Origin: Scilla litardierei
Lineage: Eukaryota > Streptophyta > Magnoliopsida > Asparagales > Asparagaceae
Direction: 5' to 3'
DNA length: 64,000 nucleotides
Assembly: GCA_030789695.1 (NCBI GenBank)
Contig: CM061139.1
Location: 7,517,878 to 7,581,877 of the forward strand
Below are positions 31,793-44,565 of this stretch, in pieces. Position numbers and translations under genes: made by a program. The notes beneath the pieces are model-generated. The model searched no databases. It saw only the letters and a program-made list of their open reading frames with translations, and was not told the DNA's origin. Each line of letters begins with the position of its first letter. Position 1 is the first letter of the stretch.

Positions 31793-34700
31793 TTTCCATT
31801 GACCCTTCTTTGCTTGGTACCATAAGTTTATATTCATTTTATGGGTACCAAAGCATTTGTATTTAGAATTGGTTTATTCTTTTGTTTGCATTTTGATGCT
31901 CATGTTTGTTAGAAACTTAAATTCACATTGAATTTGATTTCTATTGCATGTTTATTAGTAAATCACCGTGTTTAGAATTTTCATGTGTAGAATATCTAAT
32001 ACCTTTTCATGCAACACATGCGTTGGCTCATATTCATGTTTTGTTGCATGTAATACATGTCATGCATTTGGATTATAATATATATACTTACTTTTGGTAC
32101 GTTTGGTACATGCATGTATATGGCTATATATTTATCTAGTAACATGATTACATGTTCCATTAATATTGTGTATGCTTACATTAGGATATGGGTTACAATA
32201 ATTTGAATTTAGTTTGTTAAACTTGTTGACTAACCCATAGGATCCAAAAAGGTTTTTGGATACTAAAATTATGTTTTCTAGGTTCAATCCACATTGGGAT
32301 ACCAACCCTACCAACTCCTTGATTTGCAAAGACTTTCATTCAAATGGAGTTGATGGTGCTTTAGTGATGCACCAAAGTAGGGAGAGCTTAATGTTGTAAG
32401 TATATTCTTACATTTGGTATCCATGTGTGTTGGATGCATGTAGATGTCACTTTGTATTTAAGACTATCTCATGCATATCCTATGTTTGCATATTATGTGT
32501 CTTGTATGTCATTCATGTCTATGTATTTCATTTGTGTCAAATACTTGACTCATGTGCATTGTGTATTCATAATCCATACTCATATGTTTATTCAAGGATT
32601 ATTTATAACATGTGGCTTAAAAATTTTCATGTTAGAACTAATGCTCATTTGCATGTTTCACACACGGGACACGCTTATATTTATGTTCCACTTCACAAGC
32701 GTGCATCCCAACTTCCTACTCATGCCACTTCACAACCTCTACTTAAGAATCCCAAATCACTATCTTTTGGATTCCTAAGATTGTTTCTAGGCATGGTATG
32801 AACACACATATAGAATCGTATATTAGGAATGACATATTCTCATGCGACTCATATTATGTTTCATTGCTTGGGTACCATGCTTGTATGATTACTTTTTGTA
32901 CCCATATATATATGTGAGTTCGTCCCTTACTCCCAAGTTTGCATTGTTGCATGATTTTGTGGGAGTATGACTTGTTTTGATTGCTATCATGTAATGTTCA
33001 TCTATATGTCATTGCATTTCATTCATATTATGTTGTGCATATAGATTAGTTGATTTCTCTAACCCTTGGTGATTAATTATCAATTTGCACCTTCCTATCT
33101 TGTTGATATGCCAAAGGGAAAGAGAAATTTGGTTTTGAAAATTAATACTTTATGCTTTTCATGCACACTCTTTGTGGTATTACTTTTCATGCCTTCCTTC
33201 AATATGTGTTGTGCCGTGAATGTTTATTTTGTGCACGTATGCATATTGAACGGGGAATCTGTCTAGCACACTCTATTGTATTAGATGTGTATATTCATAA
33301 TGATGATTGCTTGTATAATGTATTGTGACTAAATCATATGCTTAGGAATTATTAGTATATGTGTATCTAATTTTTAATGATTGAGAATTGTTAATTCCTT
33401 ATATGTATGATTTTCATGATCATAATAACTCCTATTAATGCATGTCATGCATTTCTATTGATGAGTGTTATTTACAATTGGTAAATGATTGGTTATTGGA
33501 CTACTTGATTTTGTTCATTAACCTATTGGATCCAAAAAGCTTTTGGATACCACCAATTGTTGAATTGACAGATTGTTGTGCAAGATGCCTTCCCTACATA
33601 CTCCTTGGTTTACAAATGACGGATCAATTCAAAGGAAAGGATGGTGCATTGGCGATGCACACATATAGGGAGAGCTAAATGGTTGTAAGTATGTGTTTTG
33701 TACAATTGGTATTTTAATATATTGGTTGTGACTACCATGTTTACAATTGGTATTTTAATATACTCGATTTGTGTAATATTGCATACTTTTTCATTAGCTC
33801 ATTCTTGTCACACCCTCATGAAGATTGTTTGCTTTTGTGAATGCCATGTTCATGTATGTCATATATGTCTTATTCCGACTCATGTATCATGGTAGTTATA
33901 ACATTCATAAAATGAATTGTTTAATTGTATATTGATGTTCATATCTTTGGAACACGTTGTCATTACACATCGCATTCCTCACATGCATGCTTCTTTGTGA
34001 AGATTGTTAAATATTATGGATATGATAACTGATGTGTATGACATGCTTGCTTGTTTATTAGATTGTATTAAGTATATTGATCTTAACCTTCATTGAAAAA
34101 ATTTCAATTCTTTCAGTTAAGATTCATTTCTTTTTGCCTAATTCACGTAGATGACTATGTTCATGGATTATTTAGACCATATCATGATTTGTCATACCAT
34201 TCTAGTAGAATCATTCATTTCTTTATGGCATGCTATACTTCATCACTTTTACATAATTCATGCCATGTAAAAGATTAATGATTTAGGATCTTTATGTGTA
34301 TTTGTTCATTATATCACCACACATCTCATACATTGCTCATAATTTGTATGATTATCTTTATGAGACGTATTGATATGATTTGGGGTGATCAATGTATGTT
34401 ACTTGTCATTTTAATTACTTCATGACTTATGTTTATCTATAATTTTATTCAAGAGATCTTTCATGTCTTTAGCTAAATCTTTCATGTATGATATTTTCAC
34501 AAGTGACATAACATTCATTCATATTAGTTAGTGATCAAGTTAGTGATCTTCAAGCTATATTTCTCACTATGTCATCTCTCATCCCATGCTCATATTTTAT
34601 GTTATTTTTATGAGATGTTAGAGATAACTTGTGCTATACACGATCATATAAGCTTTATATTGTGTTTGATGATATGTATATTTTGTCATAGATATTCTTC

Positions 34701-36240
34701 CATGAATATATCTTGATGCACTATGACTTCTTTGATGCTACCTTCGATTATATTGTGCTTATACAAGTCTTTTTATTCTATTCGCACAATTAATATGCAT
34801 GCTTGTGATGTTCATGATAACTTTATTAGTTTATGTCCTACCTTGTGACTTGATCATAGACTATCTTCATGCCTTTGCTCAAAAGATATTTTGTCACATT
34901 ATGCCTCATGTTGTATCCTTTGTGATAATTGAGCTAGGATGAGATCATGTTTCTATTTGTTCACTTGGTTTCCTTCTCAAGTGATATCATGATCTTGACG
35001 CTATTTGCATGCTTTGCATACTTTGTTAGACTGCATTTGGTATCATCTCTACATATCATATCTACATTTGGTATCATATTTACAATTGTTAGACTATTGA
35101 TATTGGATATCATCTTTACATGATCTTGCTTGATGCTAGTTTTTTGAGCTTATGATATTGTAATTATCTTCTGTATGCTCATGGCATTCCATGTTTATCA
35201 TTGACTCATTATGTGAGTATCTATTCTGGAATGCATGCTAGTACTATGGTTCTTTTGAACATTGTTTCAATTAGTATCCTAGTGTGCTAGAATTGTGTAT
35301 GCCATACGTTTTATGATGTTTCTATCTCTATTTGGCATAACACTTTTGCATGATATAGATATTTGTGTATGCCCACATCGTACACTTCACTTAGATTTGG
35401 TATGCTTACTTTTGGAGATGCTTTGTGGAATTTGGCTGGAGATACTTTTGGATATGATTTGGTATGACTACAATTAGTATCTCATGCCATTATACTTAAT
35501 TTGTGTTATTATTTAATAACATGACTTTGTACACATGGTTATAAATTTTCCATAGTCATGTTTAGAATTCCATACTTATCATTGCATTTTTTATGTTTGA
35601 CTTAAATCTCGGTTTATAAATGATATTTCCACAATTGGTATCTGATATTTACTTCGTCGCTCGACGATTATATTGATTTGATAGCTTTGTTTGTATGAAA
35701 ACATAGAATTGTTTTCCATGGACTCAATTTACTAAAAATTGTTGATTTATGTCATTTATGATGATTTTTGATTCCACCATTATGTATCTAATCATGTCCA
35801 TATAATATGTCATGCTCATTGCTCAAGGACAGTCTATCACATTATGCTTAATGTTATAAATTTTGTGATAATTAAGTTTGTTTGTGTACTTGACACTATT
35901 TGTTCACTTGTTATTCCTTCACAAGTGATGTCATGATTCATGCTATTGTCACTCTTCTAACACTGCTCACACTACTCCTTACAATTAGTATCTATTGTAA
36001 TCTTTTATCTCATATGCTTTTTGCTTATCTTTTTGTGATAATTGAGGATGGTTGAGTTGTTGTTGGATATGTGCTCTTACATTTGATATCTTTATTTTGA
36101 TATCTAGTTTTCAATTGGTAACTTTACATTAGATATACCCCAATCTCTACAATTGATATCACTTTTCTAACATTTGTTTTATGTTTTCCACTCTATTGTT
36201 GCATTTGTTGTTTCCATACCCCCCATGTCTTTTTTGTTAA
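31793..36240 (+). other. Pol-less AT-rich internal region with repeats
   Basis: No protease, integrase or RT motif is visible in any frame. CATG-, TATG- and TTCATG-rich low-complexity DNA. A diverged block of about 165 bp (GGATCCAAAAAG, TTTTGGATACCA, TAGGGAGAGCT, TTGTAAGTAT) occurs at about 32239-32405 and again at about 33528-33690. The motif ACAATTGGTATC or near variants occurs at least eight times (for example 33702, 33742, 35630, 35981, 36149). Short ORFs here are accidental. Confidence 0.8.
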
Positions 36241-36244
36241 TGAC

Positions 36245-36653
36245 AAAGGGGGAGAGAAATAAAAAAGGATGTGCTTATTAAATATTGAGTGTTAAACATT
36301 ACCTTGAATCATATAGACTTTAAGTATGATCATTCATGTATATGATTCAGGGGGAGCATTGGAGCATTGGTTTATGTTGATTACATTATATATATATATA
36401 TATATTGGTAATCATGTTCATGTTTATTATGTGTATCACCTATATGATTTGTATTGTGTATGCATATTATTTCTGGTCATTCATGCGATATATACACAAC
36501 CTCATGTGATACACACACTATTAACTGCTGAATGATGTTATTGATTATTGATATTAACTTGCTTGGCATCATTGCAGGGGGGAGAAAGTATATTTAATGC
36601 ACAATTATTTGTTTTGTTTATATTTGATTTGTCATCATCAAAAAGGAGGAGAA
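36245..36653 (+). other. Multiple polypurine-tract boxes before the 3' LTR
   Basis: AAAGGGGGAGAGAAA (36245-36259), CAGGGGGAGCATT (about 36349-36361), GGGGGGAGAAAG (36577-36588) and AAAAAGGAGGAGAA (36640-36653), the last abutting the LTR. Repeated PPT-like boxes are a known Sirevirus feature. No gene in this stretch; a short TA run lies at 36388-36405. Confidence 0.75.
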
Positions 36654-38796
36654 TGTTGAGTATTGGACTCTCCACCTTAATTTTGATGATGATCAAACAC
36701 AAATCATTGTGACTAACTCATGTGTTTGCAGTTAGCTATAAAGTCACCAATTAGATTCAAGAAGATCAAAAGTGACTACACGTGTTGATTCAAGTGAAGG
36801 ACTTGGTAGATCAAAAAAGGTGAAGCATTGGCTTGAAGAACTCAAAGGCTACCTCAAACCTCAAGCCAATAGCATCAACAAATGAATGGAAATTCAATCC
36901 AAAGAGAAGATAGGAATGGATGAGTCAAAAGCTTCAAAGACTATGACGTTGGAGATTTTCAAGTCATTCAACTAAAAGACTCAAGACCTTGAATAATTAT
37001 GGAGATCGTCGCCAAAGTACTTTGTTCATCTCAAGCGACGTCCCAAGACTTCCTCAGAACACGTGATCGTTATGCCTGGAGCTTCGTTGAAGCACAAGGA
37101 GTATTCATGAAGTCAATGGATTCGGATTCTCCATGTTGAAGCTTTGAAGACGGTTTGTCGTGTTTACTTTTATTGTCTTCTAGCTTCGGTTTAGTAGAAT
37201 GTTAAGCCTTGAGTAGTACTTGCCTAGAAATCTTCATAATTTTCATATCTTATCCTAGGATTGCCTTAGAAGCCATTCGAAACTTTCCCGTAGCTTATCG
37301 CTTCTTTTCTCGGCTTCGTATGCATCTTAGTTGGTTCAAGTAGAAGAACCAACCGACTAGATGACGATCTAGTCGGTTGGAAATTCTTCTTGAACCGACT
37401 AGACATCCTAGTTAAATTCAGCCCATACACTGTTGGTCAATTAGTCGGTCCAAGAAGGTTCACCGACCGACTAGATGACGATTTAGTCGGTTGGAAATCC
37501 TTCTCAAACCGACTAGTTATCCTAATCAATTCAAGACCATTTGTTGACCAATTAGTCGGTCCAAGAAGGTTCACCGACCGACTAAATGACGATCTAGTCG
37601 GTTGGTGTCTCTTCTCAGACCGACTAGTTTTCCTTGTGAAATTCGACCTTTGTTCTGTTGACCTGTTAGTTGGTTCAAGAAGGATGGTTAATCGATTAAA
37701 AACCAATCTAGTCGGTCCAAGAAGGTTCACTGACCGACTAGTTGTCAATCTAGTCGGTTGATGATCCTTCTTAGACCGACTAGTTCTTACCCATGATTTC
37801 ACCATCTTCTCTGTCAACCATCTAGTCGGTCCAAGAAGGTTCACCGACCGACTAGTTGCAAAACTAATCGGTCAGTGATCCTTCTTAGACCGATTAAGCA
37901 GCTTCAGAATAGAGCCGTTGGGGCATTTATTGCCACGAATTTTGTGACCGTTTTCTCTCTTCCCTATATAAGTTTGAGTGCTTCAAACCAGGGATCCAAG
38001 GCTGAAATTAGAGACATTTTCACATCTTTGAGAAGATCCATTCAACTTCAATTCCAAGCTCTCTCATCTCACAAGAATCTATCTCTCACTCCTTGAGCAC
38101 TAATTCCTCAAGAGAGATTCTCATTCCTTGTGAGCTTCTCAAGCTAAGAGCTTGAATCAAAGTCACCAGCCTCTCCCTAGCCATCTATTGCTGCTCATCT
38201 TGGTGGAGCTAGGGTTTGGTGATCTCATCTTCCTCAAAATCCATTCTTGCCCTATATTGGTAAGTATTTCTCAAGGCATAGGATTTTTGGTAAGAAGTTT
38301 TACATTTCATTCTCTATACATATAAATTGTTGTATACTCTCGGTTGTTGAGAGGGTTGGCTTGATCCCAAGTCGTGGAAGTCAAGATTAGGTTTTGCTCT
38401 CGGTTTGTGAGAGTGTGCTTAGTCCCCAGTTATGGGATTAAGGTCTTTGCGTGTTCCCGGGTTGTGGGATACACGTACATCGATTGTAGGTCGATTGCAC
38501 TTGTGGAGTTTTCGCAAGTGGGCTAAAGGAAATCTCTAGCGGTTTGCTAGAGTATCCGGAGGGGATCCGGGTGTTGCTGGAGTAGGGCACCGGTAACAAG
38601 TCGGGGAGACTTAGGTGGCACCGAACCAGGGTAGATTGCTTGTTAGCATTGCTTTCTTGCTTGGGCTGTTGTTCATTTCTTATATTCCGTATTTGTTGGT
38701 TAAGTAGGGTTTTATTTGACGTAAATTCCTTATAATTCTATAAAACACTATTCACCCCCCTCTAGTGTTTGTTCCTCATAGCACAGGGTCACTACA
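36654..38796 (+). repeat. 3' LTR of the Sirevirus-like element
   Basis: 2143 bp, matching 28114-30257 end to end with scattered substitutions. It carries the same palindrome array (about 37346-37893) and TATA box. GCTAC follows at 38797-38801. Confidence 0.92.
37346..37893. repeat. CCGACTAG/CTAGTCGG array (3' LTR copy)
   Basis: Same sites and order as 28809-29352. One informative difference lies at the first pair: GACGATCTAGTCGGTTGG here, but GACGATATAGTAGGTTGG in the 5' LTR, so the 5' copy has lost that half-site. Confidence 0.9.
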
Positions 38797-39377
38797 GCTA
38801 CTTACGATTTCGCCTGGCTTCTGTATCACGTTGAACAGAAGCTCAGAGTCCGGCTTTATCTGTCGACCGGACATAGATTGCTTGCAGAATTTCTGGGTGA
38901 GGTTCTAGAAGTTGCTGATGGACCAGTTGGGGAGGCTATTGTACCAATTTTTGGTAGAATTCTGGAGGGTGGAGTAGAAGCCTCGACAGAGCAGGACGTC
39001 GTCGCCCCCTGAAACACCATGACTCCTTCGTAGTCCATCACGTGATCTTCTGGGTCCCCCGTGCCATCGTATTTCTCTAAGGTCGGCACCTTAAACCTGG
39101 ATGGTACCTGTGCGTCGGTGATGCTCCTCGCTAATGGGCAGCGATCGTCCCTAGGGCCTCTCAGGTCTCGATGGCCTGCTGGTGCTTCGACGCGAGAGCT
39201 AGGTTGCCCCGACAGGTTGATGGGGGTTCGGGGAGAATCCGCTCGACGCCCATCTCGACTGGGGATAGGCGTTGGTCGCTGAGCGCTCCTCCTTTCGTGG
39301 CGATCTTTTCGATCTCTATGCCTCCTCTGACGGGGCTCCCTCTTCGACCCCGCTAATCCTCGGCGGCCTAATGGCTG
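38797..39377 (-). pseudogene. gag: Tat gag, N-terminal half
   Basis: On the minus strand: an Arg/Ser/Pro-rich N-terminal region, then VPTLEKYDGTGDPEDHVMDY and VMVFQGA, the start of the Retrotrans_gag core (YDGTTDPxEH pattern). A frameshift follows before the insertion point at 38797; the core resumes at 28113. At 39377 it meets LTR-like DNA starting TGTAATGACAC, so the initiation region and 5' LTR are lost. Confidence 0.8.
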
Positions 39378-41088
39378 TGTAATGACACTAGTACTAATAT
39401 ACGAGTATGTGTACGTATTTTTTGACGTATGAATATGTACAAATTTTTGAGTATGTTTATTAATTTTTCCAAAAATTTTGGGACGTTAAGTTATTTTTAA
39501 TTAAGTTTTAAGCATCATTTGGAGGAAATACCTTGTATTTAACTTGTATGGTGTATTCATTATGTATTTTTATTTTCCAAAAAACTCTAACCATGACACA
39601 TAGCTAAGTTTGGTGTCATCTTGCATGTTAAGGGGGGAATACACATGTCATTAGCCTTGACCAAGTGTGTGGAGGAGGTTAATTTGGGGGAAAATTCAAA
39701 AGGAAAAAAGGGAATGAAAAAAGAAAAGGAAAAGAGAATTTTGTCTTGCACTCTCACCCTTTCCCTCTCTCCACCTCACTCAGGCCGAATCACCACATCC
39801 CCTTTCCCCCCTTTGCATGCCATTCCCACCACCATTCTCCCCTTCAGCACCTCCCCTTCCACCTCCCAAACATTGCACAAAAAATTACCTCACAAGCTTC
39901 AAATAAACGACAACAAGTTCATCATTCCTCCAAGACCAAATAATTTCCATACCCAAATTATTTATTGAAGGAGAAGTTCGAAGAGGGAAAAGCTTGGAGT
40001 CATCAAGGAGAAGAAGGGCCAAAGACCTTAAGGAGGACTAACCAAGGTAGAACTCCTAACTAAATGATAGGATTTTAGTTTCTGGAATAAAAACTGTAAA
40101 CATCTATTAATTATGCTTCGAAATAAAATCTGAGAAAAATATAGTCATATAGCTCATGAAATCCTACCCCATGTTCATATATAACATGCCTATTTTCAGT
40201 TCAGTAATTAGGAAAAAATTTCATCTTTACAACATATCTGCATTTCATTCAGTCTGGGCACAATTTGGAAAAATTGATATGAGTCCCTGGACATTCCATA
40301 TAATTTAGTGTTATGGGTCTCGTTATAAATTTAACAACCTGTTCTATAGCTTTCCCCTTCGAGATTCCAACTGCAAAATGACTTAAAATAGCAATTGTTA
40401 CAGCCTTCAAAATCTGTCTGAAAAATAGATTCGACAGGTCTCACCAAACAAATCACCATAAATCATCTAGTTTATATTTCTGCATGAAATTTTATATATG
40501 AGTCCAGGACTATCATGTCTACAACTTTTAAGAGAAGAAAAATTGATGTTTAGTACAAATATTTGGAACATTATGCCTCTTTTGGGACTGTCCTGTTATT
40601 TCCAGAGACTGAGTTGCATGAATGTGTTGTTTTGTCTACAATTATGAATTTCCATGCTTGTGGCTTCAATATATGATTGTTACAAGATATAAATTAGCAT
40701 GTTTCTACATGAGTTAAAGTAGCATGTTATTAGTAGCATGTTATTAAATTAGTGAGCTCTTGTTATAGCTATATCTTTATGTTTTATGTTTATAGCTATT
40801 CAAATGATAATATATTATGTGATGTATTTCGTTCATGTTATGTGTAAACAAAATGTGGCAATGGACAATGAAATTGAAAGTACGTTGAAATGATGACTCA
40901 TGTTGTTGTATAATGGAAATGTAAAAGCGGTAATTGAGACCGCTAAATAATTTTATGTTGTAATGATGAATTGATCTAAAAAAATAAGAGTGAGGCAGAG
41001 TGTTAATGTCTGGAGCGCTCAATCCATTCTAAAATATGTGAGACTCTAGATGCGCACGGGTAAATTATATGAGTTAAGGAGCGGACAG
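39378..41088 (+). other. LTR-like DNA, gene-free
   Basis: Starts TGTAATGACACTAG, like the TGTAATGCACG start of the solo LTR at 13049. Contains a purine-rich block (39670-39740), a pyrimidine-rich block (39745-39870) and AT-rich DNA. I see no protein domain. It probably is part of a chromovirus-type LTR. It ends at the ATGAT duplication of the next element. Confidence 0.45.
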
Positions 41089-41093
41089 ATGAT

Positions 41094-41455
41094 TGTCACT
41101 GTCACTTTTCGACCGTATGTTTTTAGTGCGCGTACCTTCATGTTCGTACGCGTATTTTTGTGACCTCCTCTTGTATTATGAACACACGAAGTTATATGTC
41201 ATTGAGACCCTCTGAGAGAGTACTTATTTGTGGAATTTTTTTAAACATCATTTCACGACTCATTTTTCCAAAAAACAGCTTTGTTTGAAGGGGTGTCGTA
41301 ACTTTAGACTTCAATGTTTGACTTCTTTATTTTTAGTGCCGTCTTCCGTTAACGGATGAACACACAGATGCTTATCAGACTGTAGCTTCACGGCTTCAAG
41401 TCTGAGCGGGCCTCTTCGCGTCTCGCCTTCCATACGTGGGAAGCGGGGCATGACA
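41094..41455 (+). repeat. 5' LTR, internally deleted
   Basis: 362 bp: the first about 250 bp and last about 110 bp of the family LTR joined near 41350. No clear primer-binding site follows (GGTTTTTGTGGTGG), so the leader may also be damaged. Confidence 0.8.
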
Positions 41456-44400
41456 GGTTTTTGTGGTGGCCCATGCAGGTCGTTGCACCAGTGAAATATC
41501 GAAACAACGATAATAATAAAACATCCATTGAAACATTCGAAACATTCGAGTCACAAAATTTGAGTCTAATGAGAACATTTTCCTTGTCCTAGATGGTAGG
41601 GAGACTTAGATAGACGTCCAAGTTTGATAGTCAGGCACCTTCATTAAGATTTAGTCATTTTAGGATACCTTAGTAGCCTCTCACCCAGCTCTGACCATAT
41701 TAGATTTCTAGATTTTTTCTTTTAGACGTTCGCTTGGGTCCATCAAATTTTGGGCCCAACAGAACGTAATCTTGATTCTCTAAGGACCCTTTCCTTGAGA
41801 TCTCTATTACAGTCTAGTTCATTAGAAAGTCTTAGTGCTAAATTTCTCCTAAACTTTAGTCGGCCTGATGCTTAGAACCCCTGATTTCTATCATTTTCCT
41901 AATCATTACACTTTTGAGCTATGATCATAGAATCCCACCGTAGCAGATTCACTAAGTTATTTCCCAGTCGTATTTACGTTTTGAATGTTTGTTTCACTTC
42001 CTTCCTTTCGATTCACATGATCCCTTCATGTCGTTCATCATCAATCGTTGAATCTTCCCCATTACCATCCTTATCCATCGAAAAGTATTTTCAATATTAT
42101 TTTTAAATTCCTCTCCCAGTTTAAAGTCTTTGAAAACATTTAGCATGAGCTTAGACTTCCTACCCTTCAGTTGAGTTAAATGCATTTTTTTGAATTTCGA
42201 AACTTTTCGCCAAAATCTTTAAATTACTACCTTATAATATTTTCTAACATATATCTTTCATACTCATGTGAATATTTTACTTCCTTCGTATAATGATTTT
42301 TCGATAATACAATATACCATTTCTCCACTTACTATATACATGCTACTCAAATCTATTTCAAACAACTTATTGTACCGACCTCCAAATATTTTTCTATGCA
42401 AAAGAGAATTCCAACTTTTCAAATATGTCCGTTTTTATACTCTTCCTTTTTTCTACTCCAAAGTTCTAGTACAAATCTAGTTCCAATTGCAGAACAGTCA
42501 CTTCATCTCTATACTAATTATTTTCCATCCCTATTTCGCATTTTAACTTATATCACCTACACACTATTCTCCAGTATTTTATAAGGATATTACTATATCT
42601 TTCTATCCATAACTTAAATATTCACAATTATATTTCTGTTTCACCTAACCAAGCTATCTCCTTATCCTCGCCTTGTCTGAACTTGTTCATCCCGGTCTTG
42701 TTTCGTTACGCTACTTGATTTCGGTTCCCTTACTATTGCTTAGTCATCCTACTAGTGCTTGCCGTTGCCTATGTCAACCTTGGTGTAGTGGTGGGCCGAA
42801 TAGTTTTATTGTGATGTCGTCGTAGTGCATGTATATAGGTAGAGTGTGGACCCGTGTGTGTGAACCCCTGCGTACCGTTCATGTATGAGTGTGCTAGCCT
42901 TAGTATATTAATGATTGTCTCTTATGTTATATATGCATACCCAGTGTTATTCATGGTATATATGAAGTTGTATGAATGATAGTATTTATAAATGTGTGGA
43001 TAGCTAAACCACTTTAGGGATGTCTGTGTATATTAGGATTAGTGTTAGAATATCTACAAGTGGTATATATAGTTTGAAGGTACTTGTAAATGCATGAAAT
43101 AGTATGCTAGTAAAGTCATGTGCATGTTAGGTGTAATGATAATATGTGTACTTATAGTTAAGTGTGTAGGCCTACTATATGATCTATATGTTTGTACATA
43201 TGAGCGTGTGCTCGTACATAGATATGTGTGTGCTTAGTCGTGTATACCTCATGTTGTGTGTGTACATGTATACCATGAGATATACACGATTATTGTATGT
43301 TGTGACTATGTATGGATAGATATATGTAGTAGTATACTAATTATACGTAAATTGCTATGGTGTGAATATTATTATGGTATGTAAAGTGATTACATTATGG
43401 GGGTGTTACTTGACTGAATATAAAGTGTGATTGATATTATTGTGTGTTAATGATAACATGTGTTTTTACCTGTTTAGTGTGACGAGTAATATGATTATGT
43501 TGGTGTGTGTGTGTGTATATAAGAGTGGTGTGTTGGTATAAGGTATAAATATCGTGTTGTGTATATAAAGTAATCTGGTTCTTGTATGAGTCTGAGTCTC
43601 ACTCATGCTTGAGTGGGTATACTCTAAGTATATTGTTATATTTGTCTGTGATTTGTGTATAATGATATAAACATAGTAATGGATGATGTATGTATAGTGA
43701 TAGGTTTGGTTGTGCATGGTTACGTTACGCACATGGCTGTGGGTGGCTATACCATTATATAGATATAGGTGTTGGTTTTGTAGTATAGTTCTTTACGAAT
43801 GACTTACATGTTTAAATGTATATGTGCTAGCTAACTAGGTGTGTAGAATGTGCTAAGTATATAGTGGTATGAGTGGCATGTATGAAGAGTATATTAGCGT
43901 GTGTGGGTGTGCACCATGCACGGGTAAGTATGTGCTTAGCTCTAGGTGTTTGCGACTATGGTATGTGTGTTGCGTCTTAAATATAGTTATAGGATTGTAT
44001 GTGATGTGTGTATATGATAAAGTATCTGCGTGTATTTGAATAACTATATATGTGTGTATTTATAGTAGGGGTGAATGTATATTATATATAGCAAACTTGA
44101 TTTAATATTGTATGGTGTGATTGCATGTGTTGATATGTTTGGTGTTGGATGTAGACTAGGAGATATTAGGGAGTAGTATATCCATGTTTGTTTTGTTCAT
44201 AGGTAGTTATCTATACATGAAGTACTACGATTGTATTTGCTAGTGTGAACTATTTTTAGGTAGGTATCTGTACCATGGTTATGTGATAAGGAGTGATAGT
44301 TATATAAGGGATGTACATGACTATATGAATGATTGAAGTACGTGTATGAATTTGACTGTCTATGATAGGTATAAGTATAGGATGTGCATATATATACATG

Positions 44401-44565
44401 TTTATAGTATTAATGTTTGACTACCTAGTGCATATATAAGCACTTGTAATGACTATACATGGTTTGAATTATAGTGTGATATGATTGGGGTAGTTACTAG
44501 AATGGCCAGATATATTTTTTAAGTTAGAAAGTCCGAGGACGGACTTTGCTCTAAGGTGGGTAGGA
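41456..44565 (+). other. Non-coding internal region with GT-rich tract
   Basis: No gag or pol motif. 41456-42820 is AT-rich with no repeat recognised. About 42830-44480 is cryptically simple, rich in TGTG, TATG and GTAT on the plus strand, with few long exact repeats (a (GT)n run near 43502-43515). The last 50 bases hold the polypurine region before the LTR at 44566. Confidence 0.7.

Larger units (their letters stand above)
28114..38796 (+). mobile_element. Complete Sirevirus-like copia element without pol
   Basis: LTRs 28114-30257 and 36654-38796 (TGTTGAGTATTGG to GGGTCACTACA) are nearly identical in length and sequence. The target duplication is GCTAC (28109-28113 and 38797-38801). Primer site at 30260-30271, gag 30284-31792, several polypurine boxes 36245-36653. 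Long LTRs with palindrome arrays, an acidic/coiled-coil gag and repeated PPT boxes are Sirevirus traits. Pol is absent: 31793-36240 is AT-rich non-coding DNA. The insertion lies inside the gag of a Tat element on the other strand, so it is younger than that element. Confidence 0.92.
22410..39377 (-). mobile_element. Tat-type element 2, pol-less, interrupted by a Sirevirus-like element
   Basis: Read on the minus strand: gag N-terminal half (39377-38797), the Sirevirus-like insertion (38796-28114), gag C-terminal half (28113 to about 27400), a 48-bp minisatellite (27320-25981), an antisense accessory gene (plus strand 23611-25749), polypurine tract (23244-23234) and 3' LTR (23233-22410). This is the Tat/Retand layout with an antisense ORF near the 3' LTR, except that pol is wholly absent. 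The 5' LTR is missing; the gag start abuts LTR-like DNA at 39378. The 22191-22409 gap to its left is AT-rich with no gene. Confidence 0.75.

Noticed and set aside
31793..36240. Many 60-120 codon ORFs in the Sirevirus-like interior
   Set aside because: CATG/TATG-rich low-complexity DNA; none contains protease, integrase or RT motifs.
41095..41099. GTCAC as target duplication of the 41094 element
   Set aside because: It gives no match on the right; starting the LTR at 41094 aligns better with the 3' LTR and yields a perfect ATGAT pair.
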